Source of the DNA: Plantago ovata
Lineage: Eukaryota; Streptophyta; Magnoliopsida; Lamiales; Plantaginaceae
NCBI GenBank assembly: GCA_028274465.1
Contig: CM051455.1
Coordinates: 47,447,129-47,511,128 of the forward strand
Length of the DNA stretch: 64,000 bases
Reading direction: 5' to 3'
Both the position numbers and the translations under genes were made by a program. Under the pieces are notes generated by a model. It was given only the letters and a program-made list of their open reading frames with translations. It was not told the origin of the DNA and did not search any database. Shown here in pieces: positions 1 to 11,030 of the stretch; positions within the stretch are counted from its first letter, which is position 1, and every line of letters begins with the position of its first letter.

Positions 1-760
1 TTGCTTCAGTAGGTGGTGTATATCAACGGTACATTTTCAGTAGTATAATCATCAAATCAGAATATTTAACACAGATTGTGCATAATCGATCTTCAATCAT
101 CCCTGTCCCACACGTAAGAGGTGAGAAAATTAAATTGCATCCAAATGCTTCTTCCTACAAAAGATTTGAATTCTACTTTTATCCACTTTCATTTGTTGTA
201 GCATCTATAGATAGATTGGAATTGTTCAGATGTTGATCACATTAAATTTTTTCACCTGATTTTTTTCACGTTTCGAGTCCACTCTAACACTTTTAGGCAT
301 TTGGTTTGAAATTGTGATTTAAGTCTTGCTAATACTTACACTATTATATATTTTTTGAATCGGCTAAATATTTTTATTATATTAATAATAAGCACAAGCG
401 AGTACAAGAACGAAAAAGCAACAACAATTAAACCCAACGATATAAATTAAAGAGTTGCGTAACCAGTAAATGGAAGTAGTACTCTAGCTAAAGCAACTTA
501 CACCATTATATAGTAGGAGTTTATCACAACTCATATAAAAGTTCGGGAAATAAATTATAGCTGAACAAAGTTCTGGAAGCAAAGCGCAATTTTGCTATAG
601 TTTATTAGTAACACATTGACAACTTTATTTGAAACATTATGATTTTTTGCATCAGGGAATTAACATTTTGTTAATAAATTGCCCATATATTTTTTTTAGA
701 ACCAAACTTCATTCATTGAATAAAATCACAGAACATTAGGAGATTGATCCGGCAAATCAG
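1..760. other. Gene-free AT-rich flank with LINE-tail-like pieces
   Basis: No coding region is supported here. Around 345-445 a T-rich run is followed by a stretch (cggctaaatatttttatt, then aagcacaagcgagtacaaga) that resembles the minus-strand LINE 3' end at about 8270. A second T run near 692-700 followed by aaccaaacttcattcattga looks like another antisense retroelement tail. Both are fragments only. Confidence 0.4.
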
Positions 761-802
761 AAAACCCAGATGCATCAAATACAAAGTCTTTATCTAAATC
801 TA

Positions 803-1239
803 AACGGTAACATATATATAATTACCACCTCTCCTAACAAAATTGAAAAGAAAAAAAATATATATTTTTTTAACAGCAAAAAAAGTTCATTAAGTCCAAA
901 AGTTGTACAAGTTAAGAGGGGTATATCCAATCGTGTTACAAGATATACTAAGGATAAAGAAACAAACGTAGCAGCAAGTTGTTTGAACCTGCTAAGGATA
1001 AAGATGGCCGGAAAGAACGGTAACATATATATAATTACCACCTCTAGATCCTAACAAATTGAAAAGAAAAATATATATATTTTTTTTAATAGCAAAAAAA
1101 GTACACTAAGCCCAAAAGTTGTATAAGATAAAGAGGGGTATATCCCAATCGTGTTACAATATATACTATGGATAAAGAAACAGAATGAAACGTAGCAGCA
1201 AGTTGTTTGAACCTGCTAAGGATAAAGATGGCCGGAAAG
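803..1239 (+). repeat. Two-copy tandem repeat, 213 and 224 bp
   Basis: A block beginning aacggtaacatatatataat at 803 recurs at 1016. Both copies run through the same landmarks (agaggggtatatcc, aatcgtgttacaa, gtagcagcaagttgtttga) and end in gatggccggaaag, so they abut directly. They differ by a few short indels and substitutions. The short open frames on both strands are by-products of the duplication. Confidence 0.85.
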
Positions 1240-1384
1240 ACTTGAGTCGATCACACTGCTTAAGCCTTAAGTTTGGTTATAAAAAATAGAAGTCGATCAA
1301 ATGACTTACCCTACATATTTTTATATAATTTGTGCTGCTGCCTAATAGTTGAACGTCTCTAAATCAGTTCATTATTAAAGCAGA

Positions 1385-1815
1385 ATACTTATGTTGCGTC
1401 AACTCCGCTAAGTACTCGTTAACTCGAGCCTTATCGAGTATTCGGCTCAATTATTTTAAGTCGAACTCAAACCTAAATTTTTGCTTGTTTAATAACGAGC
1501 CGAGCTCGGGTCGCCTCGTTGGACTCATCACACCTCTCCATACCCTTCATAATATAGCCTATATTTTCAAGTTTATCGGTTCATTTTGAATTGTTTAATA
1601 TTTACGTTTTGTTAGCTTTTGATAACTTTATCATTTGTGATGTTGATTTGTAATGTGTAATATTGAACTCTTTCATATTAACATCTTATTTCAGATTTTT
1701 GCGCATGTTTTCTCTATTTTTAATTATCACAAACTCGGCTCAAGGTCGATTAAAGCTCAGTCCGGCTCAAGTTCGTTTGATATGATTTTCGAGTCGAGTT
1801 CGAGTCTATAATATG
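1385..1815. mobile_element. Possible hAT-like non-autonomous element
   Basis: The two ends carry related motifs in opposite orientation: gttaactcgagcc and cgagccgagctcggg on the left, and cggctcaag, cgagtcgagttcgagtc on the right, around an AT-rich middle. GC-rich inverted ends of this kind (gagctcgagc-like) are common in plant non-autonomous hAT elements. I could not fix the termini or a target duplication. Confidence 0.35.
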
Positions 1816-1989
1816 TTATATATTTTTTTAGGGATTCTTACATCTAGACCCCTTCTTATAGTCGTTTATTACATCTGAATCTTTGATAGATCAATTATTA
1901 CATACAAATACGTTGTTAACACTAAATAATTCAAAACAAAATTGATCAAACATACAAATACGAGTTCGAGTCTATATTTTGTTTGTTGA

Positions 1990-2606
1990 GCTTCTTATTT
2001 TTTAGGGTGAAAACGTGGCTTGTGGTTTAAATTCCTTGCTTCATACGGCACATTCTAAGGGATTGAGAGTCATTTTGGTTAATTTCCAATCACAGTGATT
2101 TGGTACGATGGGGCTAACTACCTTGTCCTCTGCTTTTTCATTCTAAGGGGTTGGTTGCTCCCGGTCACGGTGTGTCTGTACGGGTGTAGGACCCAAGTTA
2201 CGGTTTTCATTCTAAAAAGTGGGTTAAGTTTAGCATTGTTGGTTGTTTTGGTATTTGAATTGTATACAGGTACATGCGATGTTTGGTTCGGTGATTGTGA
2301 TGTATGGCTCTTGGTTTCGGCCTTATTCTGATGATATTGTGGCTTTTTGTTGAGCGGTCGGTTAAAGTTTTGTGATTCCTTAGTGGCTAATATTTGGATT
2401 GAGTATGGGTTGAGATGCTAAGTTTAGGTTTGGGGTAGTTGGTTATAGATTGTAATTGGATGTAGTAATTGGTGTGGTTTGCTTAATTTCGAATATGATG
2501 GTGTTCCGGAGGTCTGTCTCTGTGTATTTCAGTTGTAGTTTGTTTCTGAGCATTTCTTATGCTCTCTGTTTAATAAAATTTTTGTCGTTTCAAAAAAAAA
2601 AAAAAA
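1990..2606 (+). mobile_element. LINE 3' end with poly(A) tail
   Basis: A T/G-rich non-coding stretch ends in cttatgctctctgtttaata, a poly(A)-signal-like aataaaa and a run of 15 A at 2592-2606. The same ending (gcatttcttatgctc, then an aataaag-type signal and an A run) occurs at 7000-7050, so this is a family of LINE 3' untranslated regions. No reverse transcriptase sequence is left, so it is 5'-truncated. The 78- and 68-residue open frames here are not conserved coding regions. Confidence 0.55.
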
Positions 2607-4308
2607 CGTTGTTATATAAATTTATTATATCAAACTCCACAAATTTGACTTTGCGCAATTAAAGCCTGAAAAGTACGTTTTTCCTCTGTTGAAATATTTG
2701 TTTTTATTTTAGTCCAAACAAATTGATTTTTTTATTTATTACACATTTGACTCAAAATATTTTCAATTTAACCAAATTAACACCAAATAATTCAAAACAA
2801 CATACATAACTTTTATTAAAATTTTATTACAAAATATCTAACAAACTTCATATTTCAAAAACAACAAAAAAAAGATAAAAGAAGTTCCAATAGGAGATTT
2901 CACTGGAGATTTTACACAGCTCCAATCGGAATAAGTGCTTGTTCATATTGGGAGCAAGTGGAAGGCACCTGCATATAGCTTAGATTGTTGAATTTCGTGA
3001 AACTAATTTCCCAGTTTACTTTTTTAAAATAAAGTACTTCGTAATATACTTACTTGAATAAGTTTTGTAAAAAATATGATTTTTTTAAAATAGAAAAATC
3101 AGCATTTCATTACTATATTAGATATAGATTATGTCCAAGTGGAAGAGGTATTTATTTTTTATTATGTTGATTTTTACAACAATCTTAGATTCAAGTTTGA
3201 CACCAACACAAATTGCTTATATATATCCAACTAATGTTGAAATCCATTGGACCATATATAAATTGCAAATTTGAGAGTGATCTAGTGTGGGTTGTATGCT
3301 CAAAAATCAAATGAGCACACACATATTGTCTGAAGATCGGAAACATCAAATAATGTCTATATCGGTACACTCAGGTTTGATTGGAGTTTGCTATAACTAT
3401 TCTAATCATAGCAGTTATGTAATACACGAAGCTCCATTACCAAATTACCAATATACTTTAATTCACGGATAAATGGATATATACTCGAATATGCTTTTTT
3501 GACCCACATTTCTTTTGCTTTATATTCTTTATGTGGGAAGAACATGATCTCATGTTTATATTTAAGTAACATCTAAAAAACAAATAAATTTCTATATATA
3601 TCAAGTAAAGTCAATTTATATTTTATGTCATAAAATCAGATATTATGATTTATTCGTAGTGTATTTATCGTTGACAATCCTATAATATACGAATATAATC
3701 TTTGTTACTAGAATTTTTTCAATAATATGTTTACATCACAAACATGAATGATAGTGTAATTATCGTTGACAATCATAGAAATATACATTTCTAATTTTTT
3801 CCATTTTAAATCTTTTTGTGTTGTGTTGATCGACAATCATATAAATTATAGCAATTTTTTGGGTAATTGCAATTACTTCGAAAGTCAATTAGCAGTTGCA
3901 TTATGTGAATTCATGCTATATTTCGTTACGCATACAAGTATAGCTAGCTAGTCGATGCACCAAGCCATGGTACACCAAAATGGAGAATTTTGGAACAATG
4001 TTGTAGACTTGTAGGCTATTTTCATAGTGGGCCATAATATAATAAAAAGGTGCTTGTTTGAATAATAGAAAAAGGGGAAAATTATAGCCATTGCACAAAT
4101 AAAACATACAACATTTAGCATTTTACCTCTTAAATTAAACTGGTTACAACATTTTGTGCAATGGCTATAATTTTTTTAGCATGTTATAGTCGATGCACCA
4201 CGATGTTTACCTACGCACCACTACTTGTACGTACTTCAATAACATGATGCCGCAACTCACCAAACTCGTAACCACTAATTTCAAATTCGTCATAACAACA
4301 TGATACCC
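2607..4308. other. AT-rich intergenic DNA, no gene seen
   Basis: Mostly A/T with short homopolymers. A weak inverted pair surrounds 4080-4170 (ttatagccattgcacaa and ttgtgcaatggctataa, 17 bp perfect), which could be a small MITE remnant. No open frame here resembles a known protein. Confidence 0.4.
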
Positions 4309-4629
4309 ACTGTCCTATTTTTCTTTTTTCTGAAACTGCTAAAAACTTTTATTGATAACTCGAGTATTAGAAATACTCGTGAAATACAAAGAAATTACAA
4401 CCAAAACCGGGAATAACAAACCAAACGCCCTACCGGCATAGAAACCAAACTAAGGAAACAAAAAGGCTTCAGTAGGCTTTCAAGCAAGATACACAACAAA
4501 AGGTTGCTTCCCGCCAAGTCGATAATAACCAAGAGATGGAGTAAGGGGCAGCGTATACACCACCAGTCGGGTTGAGACAGAGCCAAAGAAAAATGTTGAG
4601 TCCATTCCCAAAGTAACCACAATAGTAAA

Positions 4630-5161
4630 GTCTAGTGCTTGTCCAACACCATAAACCAACCACACGATCAAAGAAATGACTCAAGCCTCTCATGTGGTCA
4701 CGCTTCTCCACCCTATGCCGGAAAGTGTACTTACAACGAGCAACTTTAAGCTAGGAACATACGAAAGTTTCATCAAACGCCAAGGTCCATCCTTGTTAAT
4801 GCGGGATGACTACGAGTATGTTTACCCTAACCCTCCTCGTAAGTACACACAACCAACAAGTGGCAATAAATTTAAGGCCACACCAAACACGAGAAGCCCA
4901 AGTAGAAGGAGAACAATTGACCAAACCGAGAAAGGCGACCAAAACACGACTAATGTCTCTCATATGGTCACGGTCCTCCACCCTATGTCGGAAAGTGTAC
5001 TTACAAAGAGCATCTTTAAGTTAGGAACATACGAAGGCTTCATCAAACGCCAAGTTCCCTCCTTGTTAATGCGGGATGAATACGAGTATGTTTACCCTAA
5101 CCCTCCTCGTAAGTACACAAAACCGACAAGTGGCAAGAAATTTAAGGCCACACCATTATGA
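4630..5161. repeat. 270-bp direct repeat in the LINE 3' region
   Basis: Two successive units (for example catgtggtcacg at 4691 and catatggtcacg at 4961) have a period of 270 bp and roughly 90 percent identity by eye. Because 270 is divisible by three, an open plus-strand frame of 161 codons runs through both units. It is antisense to the LINE and probably not a gene. Confidence 0.8.
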
Positions 5162-5392
5162 CACAAATCGGAGGAGAAAACACTCAACAAACCGAGGAGG
5201 ACATAACCCACCGAATAAAAAGATAGTCCCGCTAGATCTCCACGGATCCTACACAAGCAACAAACAAGACAAGTCATAAAAAGGTTAGAAGTAAATCTCC
5301 CAAACCGTGACCACCCTTCGACTTCCGCAACCCACCCTCTCGGTCTCAAAACTTTGAGGCATCCTCTCCAAATGACCCTTACTCCGAATACC

Positions 5393-6279
5393 TCAACCCA
5401 AACATAGGTGAGGCTCCATAAACCATGATCCTATCAAATCATAATCCTTCAAGTAATCTTTTCCTTTCAACCAAACCCAACAATTCACCTTCACCTTTTC
5501 CGCCACTTGCCAAGGAGTGATTACTTCCCCGGTGAAAATAGCATCATTCCTTGCCAACCAAAGGTTCCATAGTGTGCAATGCCAAAACATTTGCCACACC
5601 TCTCTATCTTTCCCAATCAACCCTCCTCCATGCGCCTCAAGGCTATCTAGTAAGTTATCTCCGACAATTCCTTCCACTCTAAGCCACGCCCCCACTAAAC
5701 TCCACACATTTTTGCATAGACACAACCTCCTAATATATGCCAAGACGTTTCCACCTCCATCCCACACCACTTGCAAAAACGTTGCGTCTCACTTATGAAA
5801 ATACCCCTCCTTTCCAAATTATCCTTTGTTGGGAACCTATCTTGTACGGCTTTCCAAACAAACATATTGACTTTCGAGTGAGTCAATTTACACCAAATTT
5901 TCCTTGTCCACCTCTCTACCTCCAAAGTTTCTTCTATTTGGTGAATTTCCCGATATCCTTCTCTTGTTGAGTAAATCCCCTCCTTACCCTTAATCCAACT
6001 CCACTTGTCACAACAATTCTCCCCTCCTTCCCCCCTATGGCCGCTCTCTACTAAAATTTTCAATCTCGTTTCTTCCTCTTTCTCCCATTCAAACCGCTCT
6101 CTCCTCCACTCCCCTTTAAAGTGTGTCTCCCCATGCATTCCTCCACGACACTCTATCCTTTACTTTACAATCTTTCCTTCTATCCAAGATAAAAAGTCTA
6201 GGAAACAAATCCTTGAGCTTCTTTTCTCTTCCTCCCCACCTATCCTCCCAAAAGAAGGTGCTAGCACCATCCCCCACCA
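5393..6279 (-). pseudogene. LINE reverse transcriptase C-terminal (zf-RVT) remnant
   Basis: Two overlapping minus-strand frames (about 5695-6279 and 5393-5776) together read as the end of a plant non-LTR reverse transcriptase. The N-terminal side has the DGASTFFWEDRW-type segment. It is followed by a zinc-binding zf-RVT segment with the order W..KIWCKLTHSKVNMFVWKA, then CKWCGMEVETSWHILGGC (C-x2-C...H...C). The C-terminal WLARNDAIF-type segment is in a second frame, so there is at least one frameshift. The polymerase and endonuclease domains are missing because the copy is 5'-truncated. The family call is secure; the copy is not functional. Confidence 0.85.
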
Positions 6280-6439
6280 ACTGTCCTATTTTTCTGTTAC
6301 ATTTTCTTTTCTTTTTCATATGTTCGATTAATACATTTACGTTTTCTTTGTATTTAGTTTTTCATAACGAATTTGGGGTTTGCTTCCATCTATATTATGG
6401 TTTCTAAGCCTGGATGCTATCCCAAATCACATCATTAAA

Positions 6440-7050
6440 TTTCTTACAATTTGTTTGAAAGGACATAGGGTGTAGGAGGTTGGTGAGAGATAGTATCCTT
6501 CTCAAGGGACTGGCGGTTTTAAGTTGATGGTGGTACTTGATTTGATAAATGGTGATAAAGCTTAACTAGACTATAATTTGTGGTTGAAGTTATTCTCGGC
6601 CAGTGGCTATGCGGTTAAGAGAGGTATATGTGGTTTGAAGGTGATGTACTTATTTACAACTTTTTTTTAAAGGTTTCAATAAACTAGAACTATTACAAGG
6701 GAATCGGCCGATTACATGTCCTAGAGGCCTTACGATACAAATTTGAATGCAAATAAGATTCTAACCAAAAGGGAATGCAGTCCCAAACAACCAAATACGG
6801 ACATGGAATACATTCAAAAGGGGGAGGGGGCAAAACAGAACAACTTTGAAACCCATGTATTTGATGGTGTTATATGATAGTACAATTTAGAATGGTCATG
6901 CTCTTTACTATTGTTAGACCTGGTTTCATTCTACTTGGTTGTATATGTGTTTGATAATTCGGTGTCGGTCGTGTATTTGAGTTGTAAATGTTTTGGAGCA
7001 TTTCTTATGCTCGGTCAATAATAAAGTCTTTTTGTTGTTTAAAAAAAAAA
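6440..7050 (+). mobile_element. LINE 3' end, plus strand, with nested insertion
   Basis: A non-coding T/G-rich stretch ends in gagcatttcttatgctcggt, an aataaagt signal and an A run at about 7041-7050. It shares its terminal motif with the LINE tail at 2540-2606. It is interrupted at 6664-6839 by a second retroelement tail in the opposite orientation. No coding part is preserved. Confidence 0.5.
6656..6847 (-). mobile_element. 176-bp nested retroelement tail
   Basis: Between two copies of acaacttt (6656-6663 and 6840-6847) lies a 176-bp insert. On the minus strand it ends in tattgaaacctttaaaaaaa, that is, a poly(A) tail directly next to the left duplication. The flanking plus-strand LINE tail continues on both sides, so this is a later insertion. 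Short target repeat and small size leave LINE or SINE origin open. Confidence 0.5.
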
Positions 7051-7879
7051 ACTTTCTCTTAACTAGTAGTACTACTTTACTGTAAGCACATCACTTAAAC
7101 ATATAATATAATACACTTATTAGAAATGTAAAAAATTAATTGCAAATGAGTACTAATTAAGTGTATTACTTCATTATTATATCATCAAAATAAATTAATA
7201 TTTTTGTAAGATTATGTTTCCATTTTGTATTGTACTGTATTGCTTACATTGAGTCCTAGATTCTTTTTATTATTTTCTCAACAATAGAAAACTAGTAATA
7301 CGAAATTTCAACTGGGGAAGTGTGTTCTCAAAGACAGAGGGTGAGGTGAACTAGAGAAGAAAGTGTTTCCATCTACGTACCAGTTCTCTATAACTTCATA
7401 GATTTGTGGTTAAAAATGCAATTCACCTTGATTTATATTTCTGGACCATGTACTTTATGATTTAGAAAGAAATTTGAGTGATGGAGTCGGGTGACATGGT
7501 CCTTAGTTTTACCCGGTTCTCACCCCGCTTTATATGAACTGGTAAACCAATGGATTAGGCAGAAGCAAATAATGCAAAATTTGATAATTAAGAGACCAAT
7601 AGTATAAGAGCTAGTTAATTAGTAACAAGTTAACAACCCAAACGTGCAGGCAGATATTTCCTTCAACATTAATATTCTCCGCTACCAATCGACAATCAAT
7701 GATTTTCTAAGCTTCATTATTAGTTTCTATATTTAGCTGTCTGCTAAATCTAGAGTTTTCTATATTTTTTCATGCTGCATTACGAGTGGCTTTGTATACT
7801 CAATGTCAATGTTCCATAATTCATCAATTAACTTAAGATGGTCGCGTATCTGGAGTTTTCATTGCCGAATTTTCACGAA
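7051..7879. other. Intergenic, no gene seen
   Basis: AT-rich DNA without a credible open frame or RNA gene. Confidence 0.4.
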
Positions 7880-8093
7880 GGGTTAATTTCATGAAACATA
7901 AGTACTCACTTATTCAAGTTGTATTCCAAAAAGTACTCACTTAATTTTTTTTATCATGGATGAGTACTCACTTATCAATTTTATATCACAAAAGGTACTC
8001 ACTTGTTTCTTTAGTCATAAATGGTACTTACTTATCATTTTCATATCACAAAAGCTACTCTAACTCAATATTATGTCAAAAAATATTATTTTC
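7880..8093 (+). repeat. Left inverted arm with tandem subrepeats
   Basis: Contains four spaced subunits, e.g. agtactcacttattcaa, agtactcactta, gagtactcacttatcaattt and ggtactcacttgtttcttta. Each is followed by a tatcacaaaa-like spacer. It aligns end to end with the reverse complement of 9979-10184. Confidence 0.75.
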
Positions 8094-8399
8094 ATCCTAT
8101 ATCTTTTGTGTTTTTTTCGTCATTCAATATTTACGTGTAAAAAATTGTTTATAATTATAAATATAAAAAATTCTTCATCATATCATGATCCAAGAGAATA
8201 TATTAGCAGTGTAAATTAGTTGAACATTCGTAAAAATATTTGATCACCATTCTTTTTTTTTTTCATTTTCTTGAAACGGCAAAACTTATTATTTTTATTA
8301 ATAATTAAAACAAAACGAGCATAAGTAATGCTCGGAGCGAATACAAAGACAACGAGAACAACACCAACACCCAGCTTTAACCGTGGTTTAACACCGGTT

Positions 8400-8770
8400 A
8401 TACGACCAAAACCTAAACCAATAATAAAGAGACTCCGGGACCTGAACCTTTAGGAACACTACCTTAACCTTCTGAACCTTAGAATCTCCTGAACCTGGAA
8501 CACGGTACTGTCAACTTTAATGGCAAGGACACCGCCTGAACCTGAACCTCCTGAACCAACACCGAAACCTTGAACCTGAACCTATAGAACCCTTGAACCT
8601 GAATCACTCGAATCGAATCTTGCTCTCCTAAACCTTCTGAGTCTATTGAACCTCCTGAACCTGAAACCCGTTCAACTGCAAGAAAAACTTCTGAACCTGG
8701 ATCTTTTGAATCCAAACCTGAACCTTGAATCTTAACCTCTGGGACCTGAACCTTTAGAACTTGAATCTCA
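8400..8770 (-). repeat. Degenerate CCTGAACCT short repeat
   Basis: Variants of cctgaacct recur many times, often in pairs (cctgaacctcctgaacc, ttgaacctgaacct). On the minus strand this gives aggttcagg arrays with a partly open frame rich in Gly, Ser, Val and Gln. It lies within the LINE-like insertion. Confidence 0.7.
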
Positions 8771-9509
8771 CGAATCTGGCTCTCCTAAACCCTCAGCTGC
8801 TTCGACTTCCATTCAATATTTGAACCGGCATCTTCACAACCACTACTATTACTTTGAGTATTGCTCTCCAACAAAACACCACAGAACAAAGAAACCAAAA
8901 GCACCAAAACAATAAAAGTACCAAACCACCAAAAAAGAGCAAACAACCCCAAACACTTCCAATACCAATCAAGAACACTTCCCAACTCCCAAATCCAAAG
9001 CTTAGCAGCCAACACCCGAAAAGAACCTCACCAGTCCAAGCACCAACCTCACTCACCTTCATCACCACAACCGGATACTCAACCTAACTGAAACTCCCAA
9101 ACCAGCTCAAAAAATTCAACAAAGACAGTGACTTCAATCACCATCTCACATGCAAATCACTCGAAATGATTCTCAAAATTCTTACCTCAACCCTGGGCAA
9201 TTTTACCCTTTATGCCCTTCATGACAACCTATACCTCCTCGGCCTTACGAACCAGCAGCGAACAGAGATGGACTTGGATCGGACGACAGTGGAGTTTGGC
9301 GGCTCAACGGGCGAAGAGGATACATCGCGTCGATGGATGACACTCTGGCCGTAGCATCAACTTCTCCGGTATGGGGTTTTGTGGCTGGGACGGTGGTAAG
9401 GGGGGGGGAAGGGAAGAACTAAGATGGTTGTAAGGATTTATTGGAACTAAAAGATCTAAACTACAAAACAAGAAAAGAACACAAAAAAATTAAGGAAATA
9501 AACAGATAT

Positions 9510-9545
9510 GCTCCGATCTGGTGTTGGTTAACACCAGATCGGAGC
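9510..9545. repeat. Perfect 16-bp hairpin
   Basis: gctccgatctggtgtt (9510-9525), a 4-nt loop ggtt, and aacaccagatcggagc (9530-9545) form an uninterrupted 16-bp stem. It lies near the 5' end of the minus-strand LINE-like insertion. The right arm resembles but does not equal a common sequencing adapter. Confidence 0.85.
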
Positions 9546-9978
9546 AGAAGCTCCTAAACGGAGAGAGGAGACGGGTTGTGGCGGCTAGGTTTGATGATGT
9601 GCAGAAATGGCTTTTTTTTTTTTTTGTCACCATTCATTTTGTATTCGAGTTTTACGGAATCGAACAGTTCGCGTACATATTTGTGTCGTTATTGAATACA
9701 TTTAAATATTTTTATTTTGCAACTTAACAGTCCGCAAACAAATTTTTTTATATATTTATTAGTAAATTTATAATATCGAATAAATATAATATATATGTAC
9801 TATATACGAAGTCTATAATAATTATTACATATATAATATATGTCAATTATTTTTATTGCAATGTGTTTTACCTTATGAAATGGTTTTAGAGACTTCAGCT
9901 TAAATACTTTTTATTTTTGAATAATATAGTTTTGTAGTTTGGAGTTTTCTTATTATATTTTCAAACATAAATAAATGT

Positions 9979-10184
9979 GAAAAATTGATTTTTGACAAAA
10001 TATTCCGTTAGAGTATCTTTTGTGATATGAAAATGATAAGTAAGTACAATTTGTGACTAAAGAAACAAGTGAGTACTTTTTGTGATATAAAATTGATAAA
10101 TGAGTACCTATCCATAATAAAAATTAAAGTGAGTACCTTTTGTGATACAATTTGAATAAGTAAGTATCTTTTGTAAAATCTTTG
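9979..10184 (-). repeat. Right inverted arm
   Basis: Reverse complement of the arm at 7880-8093, carrying the same subunits in mirrored order (gtgagtactttttgtgatat, gataaatgagtacc, gtgagtaccttttgtgata, aataagtaagtatct). Divergence is modest, mainly substitutions and 1-3 bp indels. Confidence 0.75.
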
Positions 10185-10238
10185 GTGATGAAGGTGAGTG
10201 AGGTTTGTGCTTGGACTGGTGAGATGCTTTTCGGGTGA
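10183..10238 (+). repeat. 56-bp inverted copy of 9011-9066
   Basis: gatgaaggtgagtgaggt...gcttggactggtgag...cttttcgggtg here matches the minus strand of 9011-9066 with about four mismatches. The match starts exactly where the right inverted arm stops and ends abruptly after 56 bp. Confidence 0.75.
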
Positions 10239-10239
10239 T

Positions 10240-11030
10240 TTGCGTGTGATTTGCATTACCAAACACGTATATCTCGAATTTGCGCCCCTAATGCTTTGCT
10301 ATATATGATTATGATCAAAAGCTTATAATAACACACCATCAGAGGTTCTTCATCAAACATTCGTGATCATTTGCATAAAAGGTTGTTGAAGAAATGACTG
10401 TCAAATTTTAATATGATATGAAAACCAGTTCAAGAATATGAATGTGATGGTTTGTTTATCTGATTTGAGACGGTGTATAATGTATGCATTTAATGGTCAC
10501 CGTATAGATATGATGATCATGTCATGACCGGACACGCGTGAGGTGTCAAAGATGAAAAACCAAAATGCCTGCTGGAGAAGTGTCCTCGGATATGGTCTCT
10601 CCAAGATGATGATGGTTTAATTCTAATTGTGATATGTCCAAGAGGTAGAAATAGGACATGAAAAACATGGTAGTGTTGTGGAGAGATCTCTCGCTATCTC
10701 AGAACGTCTAACCCGTTTGGCATACATCCAACAGTTAGTTGACGCGAAGAAACAGAAATTCGGAAGAGAGAGAGAGAGGGGCTCTCGCAAAATCAATATT
10801 CTTGCAAGAGAGGTAGAGAGATTTAACGAAAATATAATCATAACTGTATTCATAAAACAGTGAGATTGACAATTAGGATAGGTGATTTTATATAAGAGGC
10901 CAAAAATCTTTTATGATGTTTCACAGGCTACATGTCGGACGAACTTAATTAGCGCAACAAAAGAGCAATCTTGATATTAACGGATAAATATAAAAGACTA
11001 ACAAATAAACTTGAAAACGAATAGATAATA
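10240..11030. other. Intergenic, no gene assigned
   Basis: Contains a GA-rich stretch (agagagagagagggg near 10770) and open frames of 61-76 codons on both strands that resemble no known family. I see no promoter, RNA gene or repeat that I can support. Confidence 0.4.

Larger units (their letters stand above)
4309..6295 (-). mobile_element. 5'-truncated LINE with 16-bp target duplication
   Basis: The 16-mer actgtcctatttttct occurs at 4309-4324 and again, without mismatch, at 6280-6295. Directly inside the left copy is a T-rich run (poly(A) of a minus-strand element), and the interior codes on the minus strand for the C-terminal end of a LINE polyprotein. This is the classical signature of target-primed reverse transcription: poly(A) at one end, 5' truncation at the other and a long target duplication. 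The inserted body is about 1.95 kb. Its 3' untranslated part contains a 270-bp duplication (4630-5161). Confidence 0.88.
8244..9635 (-). mobile_element. LINE-like insertion inside the inverted-arm element
   Basis: The 9-mer tcaccattc occurs at 8244-8252 and 9627-9635. A long T run follows the left copy directly, as expected for the poly(A) tail of a minus-strand retroelement, and gaaacggcaaaacttatt resembles other LINE tails in the window. The body (about 1.37 kb) is more GC-rich than its surroundings. I see no reverse transcriptase in it, so it could be a non-autonomous or heavily truncated copy. Minus-strand frames of 76-91 residues are hydrophobic and unassigned. Confidence 0.5.
7880..10184. 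mobile_element. Large inverted-arm element (MULE or foldback type)
   Basis: About 200 bp at the left edge (7880-8093) return as reverse complement at the right edge (9979-10184), with the same order of about four tandem 'tactcactt...tatcacaaaa' subunits. Long terminal inverted repeats built of subrepeats are typical of Mutator-like and foldback elements. The interior contains a LINE-like insertion (8244-9635). No transposase is visible and no convincing 9-bp target duplication was found, so the exact ends and class stay open. Confidence 0.6.

Noticed and set aside
4676-5161. 161-codon open frame with an internal 90-residue protein repeat
   Set aside because: It is antisense to the LINE 3' region and produced by the 270-bp tandem duplication, whose length is divisible by three. 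No start context, homology or codon pattern supports a gene.
5737-6407. Several plus-strand frames rich in Pro, Ser and Phe
   Set aside because: They are the reverse side of the LINE zf-RVT coding sequence.
9530-9550. Sequencing-adapter contamination (agatcggagc)
   Set aside because: The match to the common adapter stops after eight to ten bases and the string is the second arm of a perfect hairpin in genomic context.
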